61,318 nucleotides of DNA from an uncultured Prevotellaceae bacterium (GTDB taxonomy: Bacteria > Bacteroidota > Bacteroidia > Bacteroidales > Bacteroidaceae), in assembly GCA_902783625.1 (NCBI GenBank), contig CACZRN010000109.1, positions 1 to 61,318 on the forward strand, written 5' to 3'. The notes beneath the pieces were generated by a model. It made no database searches. It saw nothing but the letters and a program-made list of their open reading frames with translations, and had not been told where the DNA came from. Below are positions 51,637-60,618 of the stretch, one piece after another (the first letter of the stretch is position 1; each line of letters opens with the position of its first letter). Position numbers and translations under genes: made by a program.

Positions 51637-52467
51637 ATGAAACATTCAATACTGAAAAAACTAATTGCCGTTGCAATAATTGCGACGACATCGCTTACCG
51701 TCAGTGCTCAGACCATTGAAGGCAAGCATGGTTCTGACGACTTCAAGATCGGTGTGGCAGGCTTTACATACCGCAACTTCTCGTTGGAAGAGACATTGAA
51801 AACACTGCAAAGCATGGGTGTGAAGTATCTATCGGTTAAAGACTGGTGGCTGCCACTCAACTCTACAAAAGAACAGATGGACAAGTTCAAGGCTACCTGC
51901 GCCAAGTATGGTGTTGAGGGATATATCCTCGGACCTATCTATATGAATTCCGAGGCAGAGGTTGACCGCGCTTTCGACTATGCCAAGCGTTACGGTTCGA
52001 AAATGTTCATCGGTGTGCCTAAATACGAGTTGCTGCCCTACACCATCAAGAAGGTAAAAGAGACTGGCATACGCGTTGCCATCCACACACATGGTCCCGA
52101 CGGTCTGCCGTTCCCCGATATCGAGAAAATCGTATCGATGGTGAAGGATCCGAAACTCGGTGTGGGCTGCTGCATGGATATGGGACACAGCGTGCGTATG
52201 GGACAAAACATTGCCCGCGACTTAAAGAAATACAAGGACTGGGTTTACGATGTTCACATTAAAGACGAGACAGCGGCTTCACAGAAAGGCCAGACATGGG
52301 AGATGGGCCGTGGTGTGATTGACTTCCGCCCAATAGTAAAGGCACTCCGCAAAATAAACTACAAAGGAGTACTCTCTGTAGAATTCGAGAAGAATGCCGA
52401 CAATCCCACGCCTGGAGTAGCTGAGTCGGTAGGTTATCTGCGCGGTATCTGCGACGCAGTGAAATAA
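51637..52467 (+). CDS. Exported sugar phosphate isomerase/epimerase-like TIM-barrel protein
   Basis: A 276-residue protein with a signal peptide (MKHSILKKLIAVAIIATTSL... ending VSAQ). The body is an AP-endonuclease-2/xylose-isomerase-like barrel: FKIGVAGFTYRNFSLEETL, GVKYLSVKDWWLP, RVAIHTHGPDGL, VGCCMDMGHSVRMGQ and GVLSVEFEKNADNPT, with metal-binding Glu/Asp/His candidates. Bacteroidetes often secrete such proteins, with unknown sugar substrates. The start at 51637 (first ATG of the signal peptide) is preferred over the GTG at 51616. It is separated from thiL by the repeat element and may be read through from the operon. Confidence 0.78.
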   Translation: MKHSILKKLIAVAIIATTSLTVSAQTIEGKHGSDDFKIGVAGFTYRNFSLEETLKTLQSMGVKYLSVKDWWLPLNSTKEQMDKFKATCAKYGVEGYILGPIYMNSEAEVDRAFDYAKRYGSKMFIGVPKYELLPYTIKKVKETGIRVAIHTHGPDGLPFPDIEKIVSMVKDPKLGVGCCMDMGHSVRMGQNIARDLKKYKDWVYDVHIKDETAASQKGQTWEMGRGVIDFRPIVKALRKINYKGVLSVEFEKNADNPTPGVAESVGYLRGICDAVK

Positions 52468-52559
52468 AAGACAAGCATCATCTCGGCACAGAGACCTGCC
52501 CTTGGAGAAGAGTCGCTTCTCGTGGCAGATGATTGAAGGAATACATATTTAACAAAGAC

Positions 52560-52592
52560 AACAGGCTGCACCTATCATGAGTGCAGCCTGTT
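52560..52592. terminator. Terminator between the isomerase-like and fucO-like genes
   Basis: AACAGGCTGCA (52560-52570) pairs perfectly with TGCAGCCTGTT (52582-52592) around an 11-nt loop, placed between convergent genes. Confidence 0.88.
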
Positions 52593-52618
52593 ATTTGTTA
52601 TTATATCCGTAATGAATA

Positions 52619-53773
52619 TTACAGAATCTTGTGATACAAGTCGAGAATGTCTTGCTTTGTCACTTCGCGTGGGTTGCCTGGAGTGCAGACGTCGTTGATT
52701 GCCTGCTCTGCAAGTGCAGGAATGTCGGCTTCGGTAACTCCGAGTTCGGTAAGATGCTCAGGAATACCTACAAGGCGTGACAGGGCTGCTATCTCCTCGC
52801 ATGCTGCATCGGCAGCCTCTTCTTTGGTCATACCATCGCGATAAACGCCTACTGCCTTGGCTATGTCGACATACTTGTCGAGTGCGGCAGGAGCATTGAA
52901 GCGCATCACTGTCGGGAGTAACATTGCGCATGCCACTCCGTGAGGAATATCATGAAGAGCCGAGAGAGGATGAGCCATACCGTGGTCAACACCCAAACCG
53001 ACGTTTGAGAATGCCATACCAGCCACATACTGAGCGACAGCCATTCCATTACGGCCAACGGGGTTCGTGGGCTCGTTGACTGCTATAGGCAGGTAGCGGT
53101 GTATCATCTCGATTGCCTTTATCTCAAACATATCTGAGAGTTCCCATGCTGCTTTAGTGATAAGTCCTTCGATAGCGTGAGTCATTGCATCCATACCAGT
53201 GGCGGCAGTGAGGCTCTTGGGAAGCGAATACATCAGTTCTGCATCTATAATGGCAACGCATGGAATGTCGTTTGGATCCACGCAAACCATCTTTGCCTGA
53301 CGTGTCTCGTCGATGATTACATAGTTGATTGTTGTCTCAGCGGCTGTTCCTGCTGTCGTAGGCAGTGCGATGATTGGCAGCGACTTGTTTTTTGTGTCGG
53401 CAACACCCTCGAGCGAAACGATGTCAGAGAACTCAGGATTCCTGACTACGATACCGATACCCTTTGCTGTGTCCATCGACGAACCGCCACCTATTGCAAC
53501 GATAAAGTCGGCCTCAGCTTTCTTGCATGCCTCGATACCGTTTTTCACATTCGTCACTGTGGGATTTGGCTTCACGTCGTCGAAAATCTCGTAAGCAATA
53601 CCAGCCTCGTCCATAACGTCGAAAACCATCTTTGCCACGCCGAACTTCATCAAGCCTTTATCAGTTACAACCAGCGCTTTCTTGAAACCAAGACGCGCTA
53701 CAACACCCGGCAACTCCTTGCGAGCACCAGGACCGAAGTATGACACTTCGTTAAGAATAAATCTGTTTACCAT
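52619..53773 (-). CDS. fucO: Iron-containing alcohol dehydrogenase, lactaldehyde reductase-like
   Basis: A 384-residue group III alcohol dehydrogenase. Nucleotide motif FIVAIGGGSSMDTAKGI near residue 95 and metal ligands in ATGMDAMTHAIEG (Asp, His) and VDHGMAHPLSALHDIPHG (two His) are in place. From overall similarity it is closest to FucO, which reduces L-lactaldehyde to 1,2-propanediol during fucose or rhamnose fermentation. That role fits the GH29 fucosidase and GH106 enzymes in the window, but the substrate is not fixed by the sequence. Its promoter lies in a family-2 repeat copy. Confidence 0.85.
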   Translation of the reverse strand: MVNRFILNEVSYFGPGARKELPGVVARLGFKKALVVTDKGLMKFGVAKMVFDVMDEAGIAYEIFDDVKPNPTVTNVKNGIEACKKAEADFIVAIGGGSSMDTAKGIGIVVRNPEFSDIVSLEGVADTKNKSLPIIALPTTAGTAAETTINYVIIDETRQAKMVCVDPNDIPCVAIIDAELMYSLPKSLTAATGMDAMTHAIEGLITKAAWELSDMFEIKAIEMIHRYLPIAVNEPTNPVGRNGMAVAQYVAGMAFSNVGLGVDHGMAHPLSALHDIPHGVACAMLLPTVMRFNAPAALDKYVDIAKAVGVYRDGMTKEEAADAACEEIAALSRLVGIPEHLTELGVTEADIPALAEQAINDVCTPGNPREVTKQDILDLYHKIL

Positions 53774-53820
53774 AAATTTGTATTTAAGATTAAGGTCAAA
53801 CTATAGTATTTTACAAAAAG

Positions 53821-53851
53821 CAAAGTTAATACAAACCGAGCGCAGAACAAA
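53821..53851 (-). promoter_or_regulatory. Promoter of the fucO-like gene, embedded in a repeat copy
   Basis: On the minus strand TTTG (53851-53848), 19-bp spacer, TAACTTTG (53828-53821), exact consensus. The -7 spans the outer edge of the left arm of the family-2 repeat copy, the same geometry as at 17215-17246. Confidence 0.8.
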
Positions 53852-54031
53852 ATAAAAATTGAAAAATTTTATTTTTTATGCCGAGGTGCAGTTTAACTTC
53901 AACGAAGTTAGAGTTAATACAAACCGAGCGCAGAGACTTGTCGAACGCAAGTGAGACCCACTTACCGAAGGGAAGTAACTAAAATAAAAATTGAAAAATT
54001 TTATTTTTTATGCCGAGGTGCAGTTTAACTT
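53823..54031. repeat. Family-2 inverted-repeat element, two copies
   Basis: Copy 1 (53823-53899) has arms AAGTTAATACAAACCGAGCG and GCCGAGGTGCAGTTTAACTT around an A/T-rich centre. Copy 2 (53911-54031) repeats this with about 45 bp of other sequence inserted after the left arm. The right halves (53849-53912 and 53981-54044) are almost identical over about 64 bp. The DNA from 54045 to 54260 shows no gene. Confidence 0.8.
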
Positions 54032-54260
54032 CAACGAAGTCAGAGTGAGCTCACAAACTGCTTGGGCGAGGCTACCGACAACGGTTTTCACACGTACATT
54101 CGCCCCCAAAAGCATAAAAACTTACAATCTGAAAGCACCTTTTTGCGACATATACAGGCATCTTGACAAATGACAGAAATATGGGTTGAAAAGGGCAAAA
54201 TAGTGCCCTTTTTAGCGTTTTTTAAGTTAAAATCGCTCTTTGAAGGCTTTTCTTGCGCTG

Positions 54261-54347
54261 GTAAAAGGGCCTTTTAAGGCCATTAAAGAGGCACTTTAAG
54301 ACTGTTACATGGGCACTTTAATGGCATTAAAGAGGCTCTTTAATGGG
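54261..54347. repeat. Array G: four palindromes with exact 22-bp spacing
   Basis: Centres at 54269 (TAAAAGGGCCTTTTA), 54291 (TTAAAGAGGCACTTTAA), 54313 (TTACATGGGCACTTTAA, weakest) and 54335 (TTAAAGAGGCTCTTTAA). Sequences differ but the spacing is constant. It lies in the 1-kb region between the divergent fucO-like and GH29 genes. Confidence 0.88.
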
Positions 54348-54348
54348 A

Positions 54349-54373
54349 GCCCCCTAATCCCCAGGAGGGGGAC
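54349..54373. repeat. GC-rich CCCCCT/AGGGGG hairpin
   Basis: CCCCCT and AGGGGG arms around AATCCCCAGG form a short GC-rich hairpin directly after array G. A similar element is at 30369-30400. From 54374 to 54707 the DNA is A-rich with no supported gene. Confidence 0.55.
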
Positions 54374-54707
54374 TTTAGTAATCAAAAGGCGCACAGGAAG
54401 TTGAGACAGAGGGAGTTAGAGAGATTTTGTGAAAAAGTGGGAAATTTCGATGATTTGGGCGAAAAAGTCGTTTTAGAGCGAAAAATGAGCGTTTTTATCT
54501 GGATTATGTATAAATAAGGCTGTTTTAGTTTAAAGTTGAAAGGTGAAAGTTGAAAGATTATGGGGAAGGCCGATAAACAGGGAGAGAATTTGAAAGTAGC
54601 ATCAAAAAGAAGAAAAGAAAACCGACAGTGAGGAAGACAAAACGAAGCCATCCAAAGCTAATCAAAAAATATCCCCTTGATAATGATGAATAGTAAATTT
54701 GCTATTA

Positions 54708-54739
54708 TTTTTTTATATCTGACATTTTTATTATCTTTG
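54708..54739 (+). promoter_or_regulatory. Promoter of the GH29 gene cluster
   Basis: TTTT (54708-54711), 20-bp spacer, TATCTTTG (54732-54739). The leader to the ATG at 54797 is about 50 nt. Confidence 0.75.
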
Positions 54740-54796
54740 CATGCAGATGTCTGCTATTATATATAATAATGTAGCAGCAACGATTAAATCTATACT

Positions 54797-56263
54797 ATGT
54801 TCACAAAAGAAAGATATTTTTTAGTCAGTCTATTTACATGCCTCTGCATCTCCGCACAAGCGAAGGTTAATCCCCCTGCTCCGTATGGTCCGACGCCCTC
54901 TGCGCGACAGCTTGCTTGGCACGAAACAGGATACTATGCCTTCATATGTCTCTCAACAGCTACTTACCGCGACGTTGAATGGGGCTATGGCGATGCTTCG
55001 CCCGACGAGTTCCAACCCATAAAATTCAATCCTCGCCAATGGGCAGAGGTAGTAAAAGCTGCCGGGATGAAAGGGGTGGTTATCACGGCAAAGCATCACG
55101 ACGGCTTCTGCCTGTGGCCCTCGAAACTGACTGACTACAGCGTGGCACACAGCTCATGGCGCGATGGGAAAGGCGACATCGTCGGTGAACTGGCTCGTGA
55201 GGCAAAACGGGCAGGACTGAAATTCGGAGTGTATCTGTCGCCATGGGACCGACACGACATGCGCTACGGCAGCCAGGCATACATAGATTACTTTCGTGGA
55301 CAACTGAAAGAGCTTCTGACATGGTATGGACCGATTTTCGAGGTGTGGCAGGATGGTGCCAATGGAGGTGACGGATATTACAACGGGCTATGCGAGAAAC
55401 GCATTGTCGATGGCAAGACATACTACGATTGGTCCAATACAAACGCTTTAATCAGAGAACTTCAACCCATGGCTTGCATCTTCGGTGACGGTGGTCCCGA
55501 TACGCGATGGTGCGGAAACGAAGTGGGCATTGCTGGCGAACCCAACTGGGCAACGCTCAACAAAGATAACTATGCACCTGGTGTTGCCGATGTTAACGGA
55601 CTCCAATACGGCGAAGTAGGTGGCGCTCAATGGGTTCCAGCCGAAGTCGATGTGTCCATTCGTCCAGGGTGGTTCTACCACGAGAGTGAAGACGACAAGG
55701 TGAAAACGTTAGAACAACTGATGGACATCTTCTATACTTCCATTGGCAGAGGTGCAAATCTAATACTTAACGCCCCACCTACGAAAGAGGGATTGATACA
55801 TCCGAAAGACTCTGCACGACTGGTAGAATTCGGTCAGGCACTGAAGAGGGAGTTCTCCAATCCACTGAAAAAGAGCATGGTAAGACACATCACCGCAACC
55901 AATGTGCGTGGCAATAGTAAGAAATTCGGCGCTCAGCACACCATCGACGGCAAACGAACAACATATTGGGCAACCGACGATAACGTCAGGAAAGCATCTG
56001 TCACAATCGAACTTAAGAACCCGCAACGACTGTTTCGCATCCGCTTGAGAGAACCTATCCAGCTCGGGCAGCGCATTGAAAAATTCTCAATCGAAGCCAT
56101 GACAACAGAAGGAGAATGGCAGAAGATAGAATCGGGTACAACCATAGGGCCGCAACGAATACTCCGACTGCCCGACATAACAGCCACATCCGTAAGGGTG
56201 AACGTCGAGAGTAGCGCCACATGTCCACTGCTTAGCGAGATTCAACTATATCTTCCATATTAA
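54797..56263 (+). CDS. Secreted GH29 alpha-L-fucosidase
   Basis: A 488-residue exported protein (signal peptide to about residue 22, SAQA). The GH29 barrel is seen in QLAWHETGYYAFICLS, KGVVITAKHHDGFCLWPSK and GPIFEVWQDGANGG, where Asp186 is the expected nucleophile. The C-terminal 120 residues (VRGNSKKFGAQHTIDGKRTTYWATD) form an F5/8 type C carbohydrate-binding domain. The layout is that of the GH29-B type that trims fucose from Lewis-like or plant glycans. It is first in the GH29, GH-D-like, CocE and GH2 run. Confidence 0.92.
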   Translation: MFTKERYFLVSLFTCLCISAQAKVNPPAPYGPTPSARQLAWHETGYYAFICLSTATYRDVEWGYGDASPDEFQPIKFNPRQWAEVVKAAGMKGVVITAKHHDGFCLWPSKLTDYSVAHSSWRDGKGDIVGELAREAKRAGLKFGVYLSPWDRHDMRYGSQAYIDYFRGQLKELLTWYGPIFEVWQDGANGGDGYYNGLCEKRIVDGKTYYDWSNTNALIRELQPMACIFGDGGPDTRWCGNEVGIAGEPNWATLNKDNYAPGVADVNGLQYGEVGGAQWVPAEVDVSIRPGWFYHESEDDKVKTLEQLMDIFYTSIGRGANLILNAPPTKEGLIHPKDSARLVEFGQALKREFSNPLKKSMVRHITATNVRGNSKKFGAQHTIDGKRTTYWATDDNVRKASVTIELKNPQRLFRIRLREPIQLGQRIEKFSIEAMTTEGEWQKIESGTTIGPQRILRLPDITATSVRVNVESSATCPLLSEIQLYLPY

Positions 56264-56287
56264 ACAAAACGGCAAAAAACCACTCGT

Positions 56288-58489
56288 ATGAACAAGAGAT
56301 TATTTATACTCGCAATCCTTTTCTTGTCGCTAAAAACGTATTCTCAAAACCTTGAGCAAAAGATATCAGCGTTGCCTGTATTCAATGAACTGGCATCGAC
56401 AAAAACACCTTTCGACTGGATTATCACTCCCGAGAAATCGAAGGCAGGGGGTTATGCCTCACTCGACAGAAAGAGTATCGTCATCGCCAATGCCATGGTA
56501 TGGCGCACACTGCGCGTCTTTCCAAACCTTGCGACTACTGATTACGTTAATCGCATGACGGGGGAGCGCATGCTTCGATTCGTTGAGGGCGAAGGAAGCA
56601 TATGCATCGATGGAAAAAACTACTCCATCGGCGGACTGCAAGGACAGCAAGAACGCGGTTATCTGTTGGAGGATTGGATTGAAGGAATGACGGCTAAAGA
56701 CAGCGCATTCATTGTAGAGGACTTCGAAATAAGGCCCATACAAGAGAAATTTCATTGGAAACGCAACCGCTGGGCATTGAATACCGAACTGCCCACAGGT
56801 AAGGATGTGGTCTTTACCCTGCGGGGAAAGGATGAAATTAAAGATGTGAGAGTGTATCTCCACCTCGCTATTTACGACCGCCTGCCTGTCATCAGCAAAT
56901 GGTTTGAAATAGAGAACAACTCCGACCGAACTATCAATATCGACTCTTTCATACTTGAGAGGTTGTCGATGTTCGAACCCGAATCGCAATCGGGAAGTCC
57001 AAAAGACGGCTTCATGTTGCCAAACATCCACGTTGAGAGCGACTACCACTGTGGCGGAAGCTTTACTCAACGTGAGACTAACAGCACTGTCAGATGGGTT
57101 AAAGACCCGGAATATACTTCGCAACGCAACTATAGCCTGAACACTCCATGTATCTTAGAGGTTGCTCCCCCTATCAGTCCCAACCAAAGAGTGGCTCCTG
57201 ATGAGCGACTTCAATCATTCTGCAATTTTGAAATGCCATTCGACAGTTACGACCGCGAGAGGAAGGGATTGTTCACAAGACATTTCTATTCCACCATAGC
57301 CCCATGGACTACTCAGAATCCTATCTTCCTCCACCTCACATCTACCGACCCTGCCACTGTCAGACAAGCAGTAGATCAGTGTGCCGAGACAGGATACGAG
57401 ATGATAATAATCAGTTTTGGCAGCGGGCTCAATATGGAAGACATCTCCGAAGAGAACATTGCCCGGTACAAGTCGCTCGTCGACTATGCCCACAGCCGAG
57501 GAATAGAGATGGGATGCTATAGTCTGCTTGCAAGCCGACGTGTGAGTGAAGATACTGACTGTATTAACCCTAAAACAGGCAAGACAGGAGGTATGACATT
57601 CGGCAACTCGCCATGTCTTTGCAGCGAGTGGGGATACGACTACTTCAACAAACTTGAGACTTTCCTTGAGCGTACTGGAATGTCTTGCCTTGAACACGAC
57701 GGCTCCTATCCCGGCGATATATGCGCAAGTACCGCCCATGCATATCATCGGGGAGAGAAAGACTCGCAATGGAATCAGTTTTATAAGATTGCAACATTCT
57801 ATAACAAACTATTGGCGAACGGAGTCTATATGAATGTTCCCGATTTCTATCTGCTCAATGGCTCGACAAAGACAAGTATCGGTTATCGTGAAACCAATTG
57901 GTCGTTGCCACGCGAACGACAGCTTATTCACGCCCGACAGCTGAACTATGACTGCACTTGGAATCAACCTCCAAGCTCGATGTGGAGCTTTGTACCGCTT
58001 GTTCAATATCATGGTGGAGGCGATGCAGCCACACTCGAGCCTCTCAATGAGCACTTATATGAGTATCGTACTCACATGATGCAGAACTACGGCGCTGGTG
58101 TTCAAGCTTGTTATCGTGGCCCACGACTCTACGATACAGAGGAGACAAAACAGGTCGTCAAAGAAACAATCAGTTGGTATAAGAAATATCGTCGCATTCT
58201 GAACAGCGACATTATCCATCTGCGCAAACCAGATGCACGCGACTGGGACGGAATTATGCATGTGAATCCGAAAGAGAAAGAGCGCGCACTTGCAATGATA
58301 TACAATCCGCTAAACGAAGATATTACCCGCGAGATTACACTCCCACTCTATTACACAGGACTCTCGAAAAAAGCACACATCCGCGAGCAGGAAGGTAAAG
58401 CAAGAGTGTATAAGCTTGACGGAAAACAGTGTGTTACACTTACCGTCACCATCCCTGCCCGGGGTTATACTTGGTTTGTTGTTGAATAA
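56288..58489 (+). CDS. Secreted GH36-like (clan GH-D type) glycoside hydrolase, family uncertain
   Basis: A 733-residue exported protein (signal MNKRLFILAILFLSLKTYS). Residues 25-330 form a beta-supersandwich (FDWIITPEKSKAGGYASLDR, SIVIANAMVWRTLRVFPN), then a TIM barrel with GYEMIIISFGSGLNMED, RGIEMGCYSLLASRR and MSCLEHDGSYPGDICAS, where Asp471 sits in the usual nucleophile strand of GH36/GH27-like enzymes. A C-terminal beta domain ends RGYTWFVVE. This order matches alpha-galactosidase-like enzymes, but WxxD and CxxGxxR motifs of classical GH36 are not obvious. It is 24 bp after GH29, so it may act on a galactose-containing fucosylated glycan. Confidence 0.68.
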   Translation: MNKRLFILAILFLSLKTYSQNLEQKISALPVFNELASTKTPFDWIITPEKSKAGGYASLDRKSIVIANAMVWRTLRVFPNLATTDYVNRMTGERMLRFVEGEGSICIDGKNYSIGGLQGQQERGYLLEDWIEGMTAKDSAFIVEDFEIRPIQEKFHWKRNRWALNTELPTGKDVVFTLRGKDEIKDVRVYLHLAIYDRLPVISKWFEIENNSDRTINIDSFILERLSMFEPESQSGSPKDGFMLPNIHVESDYHCGGSFTQRETNSTVRWVKDPEYTSQRNYSLNTPCILEVAPPISPNQRVAPDERLQSFCNFEMPFDSYDRERKGLFTRHFYSTIAPWTTQNPIFLHLTSTDPATVRQAVDQCAETGYEMIIISFGSGLNMEDISEENIARYKSLVDYAHSRGIEMGCYSLLASRRVSEDTDCINPKTGKTGGMTFGNSPCLCSEWGYDYFNKLETFLERTGMSCLEHDGSYPGDICASTAHAYHRGEKDSQWNQFYKIATFYNKLLANGVYMNVPDFYLLNGSTKTSIGYRETNWSLPRERQLIHARQLNYDCTWNQPPSSMWSFVPLVQYHGGGDAATLEPLNEHLYEYRTHMMQNYGAGVQACYRGPRLYDTEETKQVVKETISWYKKYRRILNSDIIHLRKPDARDWDGIMHVNPKEKERALAMIYNPLNEDITREITLPLYYTGLSKKAHIREQEGKARVYKLDGKQCVTLTVTIPARGYTWFVVE

Positions 58490-58518
58490 AAAATCTAAAA
58501 GCGCAAAACTATATTATT

Positions 58519-60387
58519 ATGAAACATATTACATTATTCTTACTGGCACTGCTGACAGTTCTCTGTCCGGTGAAATCTTATTCGCATGAACTCGATGACT
58601 TGAAAGAGCGCTACACGAAACGCGAAGTGATGATTACGATGCGCGACGGCATCCGCCTGTTCACATCCATCTATGAACCTAAGACAAGCGAGCCGCGGCC
58701 CATCATCGTGCGCCGCACTCCCTACTCCTGCGCACCCTACGGAGAGGAGTTCAGATGGAACCTTGTTAGGGAATGGAAAAACTTCACCGACGCCAACTTC
58801 ATCGTTGTGATTCAGGATGTCAGGGGACATCATCGCAGCGAGGGAGTCTTCGAGCATGTCCGTCCGCTGAACAAGAACCGCAAGGTGAAGGGCGGCAAGG
58901 CCACCGACGAGGCCACCGACACCTACGACACCGTAGACTGGCTCGTGAAAAACACCCGCAACAACGGACGCGTAGGGTTCTGGGGTTTCAGCTACGACGG
59001 CTTCTTCTCTACCATGGCAGCCTTCTCACAGCATCCTGCCGTAGTCGCCGTATCGCCACAGGCACCCATCACAGACTGGTTTATAGGCGACGACCGCCAT
59101 CACGGAGGAGCGTTCACCATGCTGCAGACATTCGACTACATCCCGCAGACCGAAGGACGCTACCGCTACACGAAGGATATATATAATAAGGTGATACGCA
59201 ACGATGTCTACACCGACCTTCTCAATGCCGGCACATATAAGAACCTCACCGAGATTCTCGACGACTCCACAGCCACACTGTGGCACAACTTTGCCAAACA
59301 TCCCAACTACGACGAGTTCTGGCAGGAGCGTAACGTGCGCAACTCGTGCTACAACATCAAGCCGGCCATGCTCATCGTCGGAGGCTCCTACGACACCGAG
59401 GACTGTTTCGGAGCATGGGAACTATACAAGGCCGTAAGGAAGCAGTCGCCGCAGACAGAAGCATACCTGACCATGGGACCATGGTGGCACGGTGGATGGG
59501 CAGTGCGCGGATACACGGGCTACGACCACTTCTACTTCGGCGAGGGAACGACGGACTATTTCCTCGACGAGGTGGAGTTTCCCTTCTTCAGCTACTATCT
59601 CGACGGGAAAGGAACGAAGCCAGAGAAAAGAGTGAATACATTCTTCGCTGGGGAGAATCGCTGGGGACACTTCGACGACTGGCCTATAGCCAACTACGAG
59701 CCCACACCGTTCTACCTCCACCGCAAAGGTAAGGTGTCGACAGAAAAGCCCCAAGAACGCATGTCGTTCACCGAATACATCTCCGACATGGAGCATCCTG
59801 TGCCTTTCTCCCCCGATCCTGAAGACCACCGTGTGCGTGAGTTCGACGACCAGCGCTTCGCATCAGCGCGCTCAGATGTCATAACATTCGTCTCCGAGCC
59901 GCTCACCGACACTCTGCGCATTGCCGGTCCTATAGAGGCAAAGCTTTGGGCTGCCATCAGCAGTACCGATGCCGACTTCGTGGTGAAACTAATAGATGAG
60001 TATCCCGACGGATACCGCAACCCCGAAGAGGCAGAGCGCGGTACAGAGCGGAAACGCTATCAGATGGGCAAGTTTCAGCATGTTGTACGTGCTGAGATAC
60101 TGCGCGGACGCTATCGCAACAGCTATGAGCACCCCGAGCCTTTCGTACCAGGCGAGGTAACACCAGTCACAGTGCGCCTCAACGACGCAAGCCACACGTT
60201 CCTCCCCGGCCATCGGGTGATGGTGCAGATACAGAGCTCGTGGTTTCCCCTGTTCGACAGAAACCCGCAACGGTTCATCGACACCTACTCATGCACCACC
60301 GACGACTTCGTGATGAAGCAGACCATACGCATCTATCACCAGCAGAATGCGCCGTCGGCCGTCGTGCTTCCCGTCATGAAAAAATAG
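58519..60387 (+). CDS. Exported CocE/NonD-family alpha/beta hydrolase
   Basis: A 622-residue exported protein (signal MKHITLFLLALLTVLCPVKS). The X-Pro-peptidase-like N-terminal domain has VMITMRDGIRLFTSIYEPK and the nucleophile elbow VGFWGFSYDGFFS with Ser158, followed by Asp in LIVGGSYDTEDCF and His in GPWWHGGWAVRGY. The C-terminal jelly-roll domain starts near residue 400 (VISFTSEPLTDTLRIAGP-like region here VITFVSEPLTDTL). Family members hydrolyse acyl or peptide bonds, such as cocaine esterase and glutaryl acylase. In a glycan cluster it may remove acyl groups from sugars or peptides, which is inference. Confidence 0.88.
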   Translation: MKHITLFLLALLTVLCPVKSYSHELDDLKERYTKREVMITMRDGIRLFTSIYEPKTSEPRPIIVRRTPYSCAPYGEEFRWNLVREWKNFTDANFIVVIQDVRGHHRSEGVFEHVRPLNKNRKVKGGKATDEATDTYDTVDWLVKNTRNNGRVGFWGFSYDGFFSTMAAFSQHPAVVAVSPQAPITDWFIGDDRHHGGAFTMLQTFDYIPQTEGRYRYTKDIYNKVIRNDVYTDLLNAGTYKNLTEILDDSTATLWHNFAKHPNYDEFWQERNVRNSCYNIKPAMLIVGGSYDTEDCFGAWELYKAVRKQSPQTEAYLTMGPWWHGGWAVRGYTGYDHFYFGEGTTDYFLDEVEFPFFSYYLDGKGTKPEKRVNTFFAGENRWGHFDDWPIANYEPTPFYLHRKGKVSTEKPQERMSFTEYISDMEHPVPFSPDPEDHRVREFDDQRFASARSDVITFVSEPLTDTLRIAGPIEAKLWAAISSTDADFVVKLIDEYPDGYRNPEEAERGTERKRYQMGKFQHVVRAEILRGRYRNSYEHPEPFVPGEVTPVTVRLNDASHTFLPGHRVMVQIQSSWFPLFDRNPQRFIDTYSCTTDDFVMKQTIRIYHQQNAPSAVVLPVMKK

Positions 60388-60420
60388 GATTGAGGCGACA
60401 TGACAGCCCGGCCGGCTACA

Positions 60421-60508
60421 GTACAAAGACCAAGTACCGTGAGTACAGGAAACATGTACTATGAGTACAAGACCCATGTACTGAGAGTACAAAGCCTTTG
60501 TACTCTCG
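60421..60508. repeat. Array H: four GTAC-type palindromes with exact 22-bp spacing
   Basis: Each unit begins with GTAC and is 22 bp long (60421, 60443, 60465, 60487). Centres at 60429, 60451, 60473 and 60495; the last is a perfect 17-bp palindrome, GTACAAAGCCTTTGTAC. The arms (GTACA/TGTAC) are unrelated to the GAG-GCTC type of other arrays. It lies between the CocE and GH2 genes, 111 bp before the GH2 start. Confidence 0.92.
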
Positions 60509-60618
60509 CCGACCGACAATGCTGCCCCACTCTACCCACCGACATGTGACGCTCCATACGACTGAACGACAACAAAATCCGCGTGTGAAATCATCGCATA
60601 ACACAAATAACCGCATAA

